Below, one piece after another: positions 23,694-31,375 of a stretch of DNA of 64,000 nucleotides. The notes under the pieces were generated by a model. That model was not told the origin of the DNA. It searched no databases and was given only the letters and a program-made list of their open reading frames with translations. The position numbers and the translations under genes are program-made. Source of the DNA: Rhizobium terricola (lineage in GTDB: Bacteria; Pseudomonadota; Alphaproteobacteria; Rhizobiales; Rhizobiaceae); the NCBI RefSeq assembly GCF_012927355.1, contig NZ_JABBGK010000009.1, positions 1 to 64,000 on the forward strand, in the 5' to 3' direction. How positions within the stretch are numbered: the first letter of the stretch is position 1; every line of letters begins with the position of its first letter.

Positions 23694-24716
23694 ATGGCGA
23701 CGGTCACGAGTTTCGAGAACCTGCAGTTTCCGTCGAAATCGGAGCTCAGGCAATTCGCCGAGCTCTTCACCCCGCTGTTTCAGGCATCGACGGTCGAGGC
23801 CCGACGCCAGGCGGTGGCGGCACTGTCGCAATGCCCGAACGTTCCGGGCGCCGTCGCGCTCTTCATCGCCTCGCAGCCGATTTCGATCGCCGCACCCTTT
23901 CTCGTCTCCTCGCCCTGCCTTTCCGACGAGCTGCTGATCACCATCGCCCGCACGCAAGGGGCAGAACACGCCCGCGCCATCGTGCGCCGCGAGCAGCTGT
24001 CGCCGACCGTAATCGACGCACTGGTCGGCCTTCGCCACGGCGAGCCGGCACGCACGCCCGCGAAGAAGACCTCGTCAGATACCACCGATGCCGCCGCGCC
24101 GATGGCTGTGGCCAAGCCGCCGGTACAGCCGGCCGTTCCCGGCACACAGCTCACGACGGCGGAGCGCGAGGAACAGCTGCGCGACCAGATCCGCCGGCTT
24201 GCCACGCATGTGAACCGGCCGCCGGACGACCGGCTCGGCCTGCGCACCGTAACCCCGATGCAGGAGGCGCTTCTCGTACGCTTCGCCCGCAATCGCGAGG
24301 CCGGTCATTTCGCCACCACGCTCGCCGACGTGCTGTCGTCCAGCCGCTGGCTCGCCGAGCGCATCCTGCTCGACATTTCCGGCCGGCAGCTCGCCACCAC
24401 GCTGATCGGGGTGGCGATGAACCCCTCCGAGGCGCTCTACGTGCTCACCCGCCTCTATCCGCATCTCGCCAAGGAGAATGCCGGCGTGAGCCGTGCCGAG
24501 GCGCTGATTTCCGGCCTCGACGCGATCGAATGCGAGGAGCGGGTCGACACCTGGCGGCGCGCCGACAGCTACACCTTCGACGACGCCAGCGCCGACGCCG
24601 TGCCGCAGGCTGCCAATTCCTCGGCTCCGTCCAATGGTCCGGCCCCCGCCATCCGGCCGTCGACCCAGGCGGTGGACGAGCGCGGCCGGCAGGTTCTGCG
24701 TCACCGGATGCGCTGA
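23694..24716 (+). CDS. DUF2336-like protein
   Basis: 340 residues from the ATG at 23694 (MATVTSFENLQFPSKSELRQ), the N-terminus seen in related rhizobial proteins; upstream in-frame GTGs (23619, 23631, 23688) are possible alternatives. The protein is helical, with repeat-like blocks around 40-120 and 190-300 similar to HEAT-type repeats in DUF2336, and a disordered Ala/Pro-rich stretch between about 125 and 160. No catalytic site, signal peptide or membrane helix. In this class DUF2336 genes often lie near cell-cycle or chemotaxis genes; function is unknown. Confidence 0.85.
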   Translation: MATVTSFENLQFPSKSELRQFAELFTPLFQASTVEARRQAVAALSQCPNVPGAVALFIASQPISIAAPFLVSSPCLSDELLITIARTQGAEHARAIVRREQLSPTVIDALVGLRHGEPARTPAKKTSSDTTDAAAPMAVAKPPVQPAVPGTQLTTAEREEQLRDQIRRLATHVNRPPDDRLGLRTVTPMQEALLVRFARNREAGHFATTLADVLSSSRWLAERILLDISGRQLATTLIGVAMNPSEALYVLTRLYPHLAKENAGVSRAEALISGLDAIECEERVDTWRRADSYTFDDASADAVPQAANSSAPSNGPAPAIRPSTQAVDERGRQVLRHRMR

Positions 24717-24845
24717 CCCGGCGCCGGCAGCAGCCGCACACCTCCCCGTTTCGGTTCTCCGTCCTCCGTCGCGGTTGACGCACCCTGCCCCGCCGCTCAA
24801 GATCGGCGGCGAAGAGACATCTTGCATTTCACGGGGAGGCTTGGC

Positions 24846-25259
24846 GTGAAGAAGGGCTACAAGGAACTGCTGGCGGAGGCCAATGCCCAGGTGACGGCCG
24901 TCGAGGCGGCAGACGCGCTTGCGCTGCACGGCCGCGACAACCTCGTCTTCGTCGATCTCCGCGACCCGCGCGAACGGGAACGCGAGGGCAGCATTCCCGG
25001 CGCCTTTTCCTGCCCGCGCGGCATGCTGGAATTCTGGGTCGATCCGGAAAGCCCCTATGCCAAGCCGGTCTTTGCCGAGGACAGGCAGTTCCTGTTCTTC
25101 TGCGCCAGCGGCTGGCGTTCGGCCCTTGCGGCCAAGACGGTCGAGGACATGGGGCTTGACCGGGTCAGCCACATCGCCGGCGGTTTCACCGCGTGGAAGA
25201 CGGCCGGCGGCGCGGTGGAGGAGATCGTCGGAAAGCATCCGACGAAGCCCACGGCGTAA
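24846..25259 (+). CDS. Rhodanese-like domain protein
   Basis: A single-domain sulfurtransferase of 137 residues. The domain core is VFVDLRDPREREREGSIPGA and the active-site loop CASGWRS contains the sulfane-sulfur-carrying cysteine. Family members move sulfur from thiosulfate or persulfides to acceptors. A GTG at 24846 has GGGGAGG six bases upstream. It stands alone with no sulfur genes nearby, so partner and substrate remain open. Confidence 0.93.
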   Translation: MKKGYKELLAEANAQVTAVEAADALALHGRDNLVFVDLRDPREREREGSIPGAFSCPRGMLEFWVDPESPYAKPVFAEDRQFLFFCASGWRSALAAKTVEDMGLDRVSHIAGGFTAWKTAGGAVEEIVGKHPTKPTA

Positions 25260-25283
25260 CGCCGGGGCACGCTTAAGGCAGCC

Positions 25284-25625
25284 TCAGCCCTCTGCCATCG
25301 GCAGGAGATCACCGATCTCGTCGAGTTCGAGTTCCACCACCCAGAAATCCGGATCCCATTTGCGTTCCCGCTCGAGGAGGGCGTCGGCCGCCTCGGGCTC
25401 GCCGCGAGCGAGCCTCAACTCGAACATGCGGCTATCACGATCCTCGTCGGCGACGAGGGCCTGGGGTGCGGGGCCGTAGAGCGTTTCGGTGCCGTCACGG
25501 AACCGCTGGCGCACGAAGATGGCGCCGGCTTCCTCGACACCCTTCTTCGCGACGGCGGCAAAGCCACCGGCGGAAAAGGCGCGGCGGACGAGCGCGGAGA
25601 CGAAGAGATCGGATCTGACGCGCAT
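25284..25625 (-). CDS. DUF1491 family protein
   Basis: The 113-residue protein begins MRVRSDLFVSALVRRAF and contains AIFVRQRF and the WDPDFWVVELE block characteristic of DUF1491, a family restricted to alphaproteobacteria and without known function. It lies 21 bases downstream of the AI-2E family gene on the same strand, so they are probably co-transcribed. Confidence 0.92.
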   Translation of the reverse strand: MRVRSDLFVSALVRRAFSAGGFAAVAKKGVEEAGAIFVRQRFRDGTETLYGPAPQALVADEDRDSRMFELRLARGEPEAADALLERERKWDPDFWVVELELDEIGDLLPMAEG

Positions 25626-25646
25626 GGCGGGTCCGGTCCCGGCCGT

Positions 25647-26867
25647 TCAGGCGTTTTCGCCGACGGCGGTCGCGCTTGCCGATGCAGACGCCCGGCTTTC
25701 CGCAACGTCGGGCACTGCGTCGGCCGACGACAGGTCGGCGGGTTCCTCGCTCGCATCACGGATCCATTCGCGCCAGATCGCCACCAGAAGCGCCATCAGC
25801 ACCGGGCCGACGAAGAGGCCGAGGAAGCCCATGGTCTTCACCCCGCCGATCAGGCCGAAGAAGGTCGGCAGGAAGGGCAGCTTGATCGGCCCGCCGACGA
25901 GCCGGGGCCTCAGCGTCTTGTCGACGATGAAGAGCTCGACCGTGCCCCAGGCGAAGAGCGCAAGGCCCGCGACCAGCGAGCCGCTCGCCATCAGATAGAA
26001 GGAGACGAGCGTGAAGGACAGCGGCGCGCCGCCGGGGATCAGCGCCATGACGCCGGAAATCAGGCCGAGGGTGACGGCCGAGGGCACGCCGGCGAGCCAG
26101 TAGGCGGTGCCGAGCACGATGCCCTCGCCGATGGCGATGATGGTCATGCCGGTGACCGTCGAGGAGATGGTGAGCGGCACGATGCGCGAGACGCGTTCCC
26201 AGCGCATCGGCAGGATGCGTTCGCCGAGGCGATCGAGCTGGGCGATCAGGTGGGCGCCGTCGCGATAGACGAAGAACAGCGTGATCAGCATGAAGAGCAG
26301 GGTCAGGAACCACTGAAAGGCCGAGGCGCCGACGACCAGCAGGCCGCGATAGATGCTGCCGATGTTGGAGCCGCTGGTGAGCTGGATGACCTCGCCGATG
26401 CCGCCGGGGTGACTCAGATGCTTGGTCCACTGCTCGGCGAGCGCCTCCCCGATCAGCGGAATGCCCCCGAGCCAGGAGGGAACCGGCGCGCCGGATGCGT
26501 TGGATGCGATCACCCACACCGCCCAGATCTTCACCTCCTGCACTGCATAGGCGGCAGCGAGCGAGATCGGCACGACGATGAAGGAGATGACCGAGAGGAT
26601 GGCGATCGTCGCGCCGAGCGTGCGATTGCCGTTCACCGCCGAGAGCAGGCGGCGATAGAGCGGCCAGGAGGCAAAGCCGATGACGAGGGCTGCGAGCACC
26701 GGCACGAGGAAGCCGTGGAAGAAATAGACGCCGGCGAGCAGCACGAAGACCAAGAGCCAGCGCGCCGCCGAACGCGGGCCCACCAGCGAGATGCGCTCGT
26801 CGCGGCGAAGGTCGAACTGGCTCGGCGCCGTGACGGCCTGTCGATTCCCGGTCTTCTTCGAACTCAC
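25647..26867 (-). CDS. AI-2E family (PerM/TqsA-type) membrane transporter
   Basis: The 406-residue protein has about eight membrane helices and the family's conserved C-terminal block (GVMALIPGGAPLSFTLV, RPRLVGGPIKLPFLPTFFGLIGG). Family members are secondary exporters or putative permeases; some export the AI-2 signal, others act in sodium/proton exchange, so no substrate can be assigned. The GTG at 26867 has GGAGG six bases upstream; the frame is open further but that part is low-complexity and lacks a start context. C-terminus is a Ser/Ala-rich cytoplasmic tail. Confidence 0.92.
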   Translation of the reverse strand: MSSKKTGNRQAVTAPSQFDLRRDERISLVGPRSAARWLLVFVLLAGVYFFHGFLVPVLAALVIGFASWPLYRRLLSAVNGNRTLGATIAILSVISFIVVPISLAAAYAVQEVKIWAVWVIASNASGAPVPSWLGGIPLIGEALAEQWTKHLSHPGGIGEVIQLTSGSNIGSIYRGLLVVGASAFQWFLTLLFMLITLFFVYRDGAHLIAQLDRLGERILPMRWERVSRIVPLTISSTVTGMTIIAIGEGIVLGTAYWLAGVPSAVTLGLISGVMALIPGGAPLSFTLVSFYLMASGSLVAGLALFAWGTVELFIVDKTLRPRLVGGPIKLPFLPTFFGLIGGVKTMGFLGLFVGPVLMALLVAIWREWIRDASEEPADLSSADAVPDVAESRASASASATAVGENA

Positions 26868-27049
26868 GCCCACCCTCCGACTTGATCCGGAGACGCCGGC
26901 GCCCTGCGGCCCAACAATCCCCGATCCACCAATGTTTGGCCGAAGCCCCGCCGTCAAGGCAAAGGTTGTGAAATGCGACCAATGACCGCCTATATGGGGG
27001 CTCGGCATGACGGGGGGAAGACGGGGGGTGTGCGCAACCGCGTGAGCGC

Positions 27050-27538
27050 CTATCTGCGCGGCAGGCCGAGGGCGCCGGCGATCCAGTGATCGAGCGCCAG
27101 CCGCCCGGGACCTCCGGCGATGATCAGCAGCAGGCAGGCGGCCCAGGTGGCGTGCGTCGGCCAGGCGCCGGGATAGACGAAGGTCTGGATGACCAGCGTC
27201 ATGCCGAGCAAGGCGAGCGCCGAGAGGCGGCTGAACAACCCCAGCACCAGCAGAACCGGGAAGAGATGTTCGGCAAAGGCGGCCAGATGGGCGGCGAGCC
27301 AGGGATCGAGGAGCGGCAGGCGGTATTCGTTCTCGAAGAGGTAGATGGCGCTGTCGGAGAGATGCCAGCCCTCGACCTTGGTCTGGCCCGACTGCCAGAA
27401 GACCCCGGCGATGCCGAGCCGCGCGACAAGCGCGATCAGGTCATGCGGGATACGTTCGGCGAGATTTCGGGCCCTCGTGACGAGGCCGATTGCCGACGGC
27501 CGGCCGTCCGCGACGAGTTTGGCTTGTTGCGACATCAT
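27050..27538 (-). CDS. DoxX-family membrane protein of the bufferin operon
   Basis: The 162-residue protein has four membrane helices and the DoxX signature (ARLGIAGVFWQSGQTKVEG, AEHLFPVLLVLGLFSR, MTLVIQTFVYP). Its start overlaps the DUF2063 gene's stop by four bases, so it is the last gene of the bufferin transcript. DoxX proteins often accompany DUF692/DUF2282 genes; a role in electron transfer or in export at the membrane is suspected but not established. Confidence 0.92.
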   Translation of the reverse strand: MMSQQAKLVADGRPSAIGLVTRARNLAERIPHDLIALVARLGIAGVFWQSGQTKVEGWHLSDSAIYLFENEYRLPLLDPWLAAHLAAFAEHLFPVLLVLGLFSRLSALALLGMTLVIQTFVYPGAWPTHATWAACLLLIIAGGPGRLALDHWIAGALGLPRR

Positions 27539-28317
27539 GCTTCCTCCGGTGTCTGGATTTTCGAAAACGCCCCGCTGGTGATCAGGCCGACGAGGTTTTT
27601 GACAAGGTCGAATTCGGGAGTGTCGCCGAGCGCCGTTTCGGCCGCTTCGGCAAGCGTGAGGCCCGCCGCAAGGCCGGAGAGAAACACGGCGGCCCCCGAT
27701 GGAAGCCGGTGAACCTCGACGATCATGGCCGGGCGCAGCACGAGGGCGTCCTCGCCGCTCCAGTCGTCCACCGGTTGCAGCGGCATCTCACCGGCATTCA
27801 TCGCCCAGATCGTCACCACCGGATGGGCGGAGCGCAGGATCGACAGGGACGGATGGGCAACGAGGCGCAGGTCGCCGATCCGTTCCGGATCGAGCCCGGT
27901 CAGGTCGCTCGCCTCAAGCGGGGCCATGTCCGCGGCGTGGTAGGCCCTGCCCCGGGCCGCCTCGAGCCGGATGACGTCGGGCAGGTAGGACAGATCGCGC
28001 GCCGGTTCGAAGGTGGCGACGAAATCGGCGAGGTCGTCGCCATAGGTCAGCAGCAAGGGCGAGCGCGGCGGATGGCGTGCAATAAACTCCGCGGCCATGG
28101 CCGAGAAGAAATCCGCACCGACGATCCGCTCCGTCACCGGAAAGCGCGACGCAAGGGCCGCCACGAGACCGGAGCGGACATTGTTGCGATAGACGGCGAA
28201 ACGCCGCGGCGGGCGATCCGCGGTCCAGGATGTGAGCCCTTCCGGCACCGGCAGCGAAGCGTCCGTGAGCGCTGCGGCGAATTCCGGCTGTAAGGCGGTG
28301 AGCGTTGAAGCGGACAT
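27535..28317 (-). CDS. bufC: DUF2063 protein, MNIO partner (BufC/HvfC-like)
   Basis: The 260-residue protein has an N-terminal DUF2063 domain (RRFAVYRNNVRSGLVAALASRFPVT) and a C-terminal part ending SKIQTPEEA. DUF2063 proteins pair with DUF692 enzymes and bind the precursor peptide for modification. The start at 28317 (MSASTLTALQPEF) lies eight bases after the MNIO stop. It is needed, by analogy with characterised systems, for maturing the DUF2282 peptides encoded upstream. The frame continues upstream in low-complexity sequence that is not part of the gene. Confidence 0.9.
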   Translation of the reverse strand: MSASTLTALQPEFAAALTDASLPVPEGLTSWTADRPPRRFAVYRNNVRSGLVAALASRFPVTERIVGADFFSAMAAEFIARHPPRSPLLLTYGDDLADFVATFEPARDLSYLPDVIRLEAARGRAYHAADMAPLEASDLTGLDPERIGDLRLVAHPSLSILRSAHPVVTIWAMNAGEMPLQPVDDWSGEDALVLRPAMIVEVHRLPSGAAVFLSGLAAGLTLAEAAETALGDTPEFDLVKNLVGLITSGAFSKIQTPEEA

Positions 28318-28325
28318 GGGCGGCC

Positions 28326-29180
28326 TCACGCGGCACGCCGTCGCGCGACGCGCTCGAGGATGTCTTCGGCGGCGCGCGCTTCGGCCAGCAGCACCGGCCA
28401 GTCGGGCACGTCGTTGTCCCATTCGATCAGGGTTGCGATCGGCCCGGTGCGGTCGATCACCTCCTCATAGAGCGCCCAGACGGGATCCTTCACGGCCGTG
28501 TCGTGGCTGTCGATCAGCAGCGCCGCACCGGCGTCGTCGGTCGTCTCGGAGTGTCCGCCCAGATGGATCTCGGCGACATGGGCAAGGGGAAAGCGGGCAA
28601 GATAGGCGCGCGGATCGATGCCGTGATTGGTGGCGGCAACGAAAACGTTGTTGACGTCGAGCAGCAGGCCGCAGCCGGTGCGGCGCACGACCTCGGCAAG
28701 GAAGTCGGTTTCCTCGAAGGTGCTCTCCCGGAAGGTCAGGTAGGTGGCCGGGTTTTCCAGGAGCATCTGCCGCTTCAGGAGCGCCTGCACCTCGTCGATA
28801 TGGGCGACCACGCCGTCAAGCGTCGCCTTCGTATAGGGAAGCGGCAGCAGGTCGTTGAGGAAGACCTCGCCGTGGCTCGACCAGGCGAGATGTTCGGAAA
28901 AGCTCTCCGGCTGGTAGCGGTCGCAGAGGACCTTCAGGCGCTTCAGGTGATCGCGATCGAGCGGCTGCATGGCGCCGATCGACAGGCCGACGCCATGGAC
29001 CGACAGCGCATAATCCTCGCGCAGCCGGGAAAGGCGCGCATGCGGCGGGCCGCCCGCCCCCATGTAGTTTTCGGCATGGATCTCGAAGAAGCCGAGCGGC
29101 TGGGGTCCCGTATCGATCTCGGCAAAATGCTCGGGCTTGAAGCCGACGCCGGTCCGGCGCGGAAGCGTTGAGGCCTGCAT
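28326..29180 (-). CDS. bufB: MNIO-family peptide-modifying oxidase (DUF692, BufB-like)
   Basis: This is a multinuclear non-heme iron-dependent oxidase with a TIM-barrel fold, 284 residues. Visible iron ligands and signature stretches are FFEIHAENYMG, SVHGVG, SFSEHLAW, LENPATYL, LLLDVNNVFVA, EIHLGGHSE and LIEWDND. Family members oxidise cysteines in precursor peptides; bufferin enzymes form thiooxazole rings. ATGs at 29186 and 29180 are possible; GGAG is seven bases from the second. Located between the two precursor genes and the DUF2063 partner, as in known bufferin clusters. Confidence 0.95.
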   Translation of the reverse strand: MQASTLPRRTGVGFKPEHFAEIDTGPQPLGFFEIHAENYMGAGGPPHARLSRLREDYALSVHGVGLSIGAMQPLDRDHLKRLKVLCDRYQPESFSEHLAWSSHGEVFLNDLLPLPYTKATLDGVVAHIDEVQALLKRQMLLENPATYLTFRESTFEETDFLAEVVRRTGCGLLLDVNNVFVAATNHGIDPRAYLARFPLAHVAEIHLGGHSETTDDAGAALLIDSHDTAVKDPVWALYEEVIDRTGPIATLIEWDNDVPDWPVLLAEARAAEDILERVARRRAA

Positions 29181-29252
29181 GATCACTCTCCGGATGGAAT
29201 GGAAATCGAGGGGCGCGGCTCAATCCGCGCCACCCCTTGTGTTCGAGCGACC

Positions 29253-29534
29253 TCAGACGGGCGCCGGGCCCTGCATCAGCGAGCCGTGGCCGTCGGGCGT
29301 CTTCATCGCCTCGCAGGTGCCGGCGGGCACGAGCTTCCAGGCGTTTTTCTGGTAGTCGATCTTCGAGGTTCCGGCACAGGTCGTGCCGGGGCCGGCCGCG
29401 CAGTCGTTCTGCCCCTTGAGGGCGACCCCGTAGCACTTCTCCTTCGAGGCATCCTGCGCCGCGGCCGGATGGCTTGCGGCGAGGCTCAGGGCGGCGGCAA
29501 GCGAAGCGGCCAGCACGTTGCAGGTGTTGTTCAT
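29253..29534 (-). CDS. bufA: Bufferin-type precursor peptide (DUF2282), second copy
   Basis: A 93-residue precursor with a signal peptide (MNNTCNVLAASLAAALSLAA to AAAQ) and a DUF2282 core with four cysteines (EKCYGVALKGQNDCAAG, TTCAGTSKIDY, GTCEAMKTPDG). In characterised bufferins two of the four cysteines become thiooxazoles and the others form a disulfide, giving a secreted copper-binding peptide. This copy follows a near-relative at 29594-29863. It has an additional GPGT insertion before the third core cysteine and an extra cysteine in the signal peptide. Confidence 0.93.
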   Translation of the reverse strand: MNNTCNVLAASLAAALSLAASHPAAAQDASKEKCYGVALKGQNDCAAGPGTTCAGTSKIDYQKNAWKLVPAGTCEAMKTPDGHGSLMQGPAPV

Positions 29535-29593
29535 GGTCTTCTTCCTTGTTGGACGATGGGTGGTCGGGGTCGATCTCAAGATCAAGCCGGGGA

Positions 29594-29863
29594 TCAGGCC
29601 GGGGTCAGCGAGCCATGGCCGCCGTCGGGCGTCATCATGGTCGTGCAGGTTCCCGTGGGCACCAGCTTGAAGGACTGCTTGTCGTAGTCCATGGTCGAAT
29701 GACCGGCGCAGTCGTGCTTGCCGGCGGCGCAGTCGTTCTGGCCCTTCATCGCGATGCCGTAGCATTTCTCCTTGGCATCCTCGGCGAAGGCGGGGGCGGA
29801 GACGGCGGCAAGGGCCGAAGCGAGCGAGCTGGCAAGCGCGAGGGTGGCGAGACTGGTCTTCAT
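29594..29863 (-). CDS. bufA: Bufferin-type precursor peptide (DUF2282), first copy
   Basis: An 89-residue precursor with signal peptide (MKTSLATLALASSLASALAA to AFA) and core cysteines in EKCYGIAMKGQNDCAAG, KHDCAGHSTMDY and GTCTTMMTPDG. GGAGAA precedes the ATG. It is the first gene of the operon, 43 bases downstream of a predicted SigF-type promoter (29913-29938). Compared with the second copy it has His in the third cysteine loop (HDCAGHS) and one residue fewer around TPDGGHGS. The product should be exported and, after oxidation, bind copper in the periplasm. Confidence 0.94.
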   Translation of the reverse strand: MKTSLATLALASSLASALAAVSAPAFAEDAKEKCYGIAMKGQNDCAAGKHDCAGHSTMDYDKQSFKLVPTGTCTTMMTPDGGHGSLTPA

Positions 29864-29912
29864 GATAAGTTCTCCTCAGATCCCGGGCCGGAATTGGCCT
29901 GGTATCTCGGGC

Positions 29913-29938
29913 TACGCGGCGGGGCGTGCGGACGTTAC
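29913..29938 (-). promoter_or_regulatory. SigF-type promoter of the bufferin operon
   Basis: On the minus strand GTAACG (29938-29933), a 16-base spacer and CGTA (29916-29913). The element agrees with the Caulobacter SigF consensus as I recall it (GTAACC-N16-CGAA). It is about 50 bases before the first precursor start, and the same motif and spacer occur in front of the sigma factor gene. Confidence 0.65.
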
Positions 29939-30052
29939 AGGCCGGTTTGCGGAAAATTGTCGAGGAGACGGCGAAGGTCTTCTTTTCCGGTTCAGAATTC
30001 CGCATTCAATTCATGGACTTGCCATGCATTTCCGCGGCGATCAAAATTTCTG

Positions 30053-30078
30053 GTAACAAAAACGTGTGGGCGCCCGTA
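30053..30078 (+). promoter_or_regulatory. SigF-type promoter of the sigma factor gene (autoregulation)
   Basis: GTAACA (30053-30058), a 16-base spacer and CGTA (30075-30078). Same motif and spacing as the divergent bufferin promoter, which argues for one sigma factor driving both. It ends only 10 bases before the GTG used here for the sigma gene, so the transcript would have a very short leader or start at the ATG at 30127. Confidence 0.6.
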
Positions 30079-30087
30079 GAGGTCAAT

Positions 30088-30642
30088 GTGAAGCAGGCAG
30101 TGCAGGAAGTGGAATGGGCGGAATGGATGCGCGGCGCCATTGACGGCGACGCGCAGGCCTATAACCGTTTTCTTGTCGCGGTCACTCCCCGGTTGAGGTC
30201 GATGGCGCGGCGCCGCTGCGAACAGTTCGGTGCGCCGGCCGGAGAAGCCGAGGACATCGTGCAGGAGGTGCTGCTCGCCGTCCACCTCAAGCGCGGCAGC
30301 TGGGATCCGGCCCGGCCGATCGGCCCCTGGCTCTCGACGATCGTGCGCAACAAGCTGATCGACAGCCTGAGGAGACGCGGACGCCGCGTCAGCGTGCCGA
30401 TCGAGGACGTGATCGAGACGCTGGAGGCGCCGTCGGAGACGAGCAATCTCGACCGGCAGGATGCGCTGAACCTGCTCGAGCGGCTGAAGGATCCGCAGCG
30501 CGACATCGTGCGGTCGATCTCGATCGAGGGCGCCGGGGTGCGGGAAACGGCGCTCAGGCTGAAGATGACGGAAGGTGCGGTGCGGGTGGCGCTGCATCGG
30601 GCGCTGAAATCGCTTGCCACCCTTTATCGGAGTGAGACGTGA
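30088..30642 (+). CDS. ECF-family RNA polymerase sigma factor (SigF-like)
   Basis: 184 residues from the GTG at 30088. Sigma region 2 spans AIDGDAQAYNRFLVAVTPRLRSMARRRCEQFGAP...AEDIVQEVLLAVH, and region 4 is RLKDPQRDIVRSISIEGAGVRETALRLKMTEGAVRVALHRAL. It directs polymerase to GTAAC-type promoters in its regulon. The start is uncertain: GTG at 30088 has AGAGG, but it lies very near the predicted transcription start; ATG at 30127 is an alternative. Overlaps the NrsF gene by four bases. A metal-stress response, possibly copper, is inferred from the divergent bufferin genes; Caulobacter SigF similarly responds to metals. Confidence 0.92.
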   Translation: MKQAVQEVEWAEWMRGAIDGDAQAYNRFLVAVTPRLRSMARRRCEQFGAPAGEAEDIVQEVLLAVHLKRGSWDPARPIGPWLSTIVRNKLIDSLRRRGRRVSVPIEDVIETLEAPSETSNLDRQDALNLLERLKDPQRDIVRSISIEGAGVRETALRLKMTEGAVRVALHRALKSLATLYRSET

Positions 30643-31274
30643 AAACCGACGAGTTGATCAGACTGCTTTCCGAGGATGCGCCCGTCCGGCTGCGTCTTGG
30701 CCGCATGCTGGCGCTGGCGCTCTGCGCCGGCGTGCTGGTCTCCGGGGCCGTTTTCCTCGCCTCCGTCGGGTTGCGCCATAACCTCGTGAGCGCAGTGGAA
30801 ACCGCACGCGTCGCCTTCAAGATCGGCGCGACGCTGGCGCTCGCCATCGCCGGCTTCGGCCTCTTGACCCGGATCGGCCGGCCGGGGGCGGCGACCGGCG
30901 CGTGGATCATGGCGCTTGCCGGCGTGCTTGGCGCCGTGGCAGTCGCGGTCGCCGCCGAACTCCTGACCGTGCCGCAGGCGGAATGGGGCGCCAACCTTAG
31001 CGGCCAGCACGCCGCCTTCTGCGTGTTCTTCATTCCGGTGCTCTCGCTCGCCCCGCTTGCCGCCTTCATCGCCGCGCTCCGGGAAGGTGCGCCGGAAAAC
31101 CCGGGCCGCGCCGGTGCTGTGGCCGGCCTTGCGGCCAGCGCGATCGGGGCCGCGCTCTATGCCTGGCACTGCCCGGACGACAGCCCCCTCTTCCTCGCCA
31201 CCTGGTACACCCTGGCGATCACGATCGTCACCACCGCCGGCTATGTCGCGGGGCGGCGGTTGCTGCGGTGGTAG
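30639..31274 (+). CDS. nrsF: NrsF-family (DUF1109) membrane anti-sigma factor
   Basis: The 211-residue protein has six predicted membrane helices (LALALCAGVLVSGAVFLASV ... LATWYTLAITIVTTAGYVAG) and a short cytoplasmic N-terminus MKTDELIRLLSEDAPVR, which in NrsF-type proteins holds the sigma factor at the membrane until a metal signal. Two conserved cysteines are visible, in AAFCVFF and AWHCPDDS; such residues may sense metals or oxidants. Its GTG start overlaps the sigma gene's stop by four bases. Confidence 0.92.
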   Translation: MKTDELIRLLSEDAPVRLRLGRMLALALCAGVLVSGAVFLASVGLRHNLVSAVETARVAFKIGATLALAIAGFGLLTRIGRPGAATGAWIMALAGVLGAVAVAVAAELLTVPQAEWGANLSGQHAAFCVFFIPVLSLAPLAAFIAALREGAPENPGRAGAVAGLAASAIGAALYAWHCPDDSPLFLATWYTLAITIVTTAGYVAGRRLLRW

Positions 31275-31375
31275 GGGCGGTGCGCCACGACGGAGGGCGT
31301 AGTATCTGGCAGCGAACTGCGTCTGCGATCAGCACTCAGCCGAGAACGCAGCAGAAATATGAACTTGCAATTGTT

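Noticed and set aside
26868..27008. Longer N-terminus for the AI-2E family protein
   Set aside because: The GTG at 26867 has a strong ribosome site; upstream codons give a Gly/Pro-rich stretch not typical of the family.
29926..30087. Longer N-terminus for the ECF sigma factor
   Set aside because: The upstream part of the frame covers the promoter motifs and shows no conserved sigma-factor sequence.
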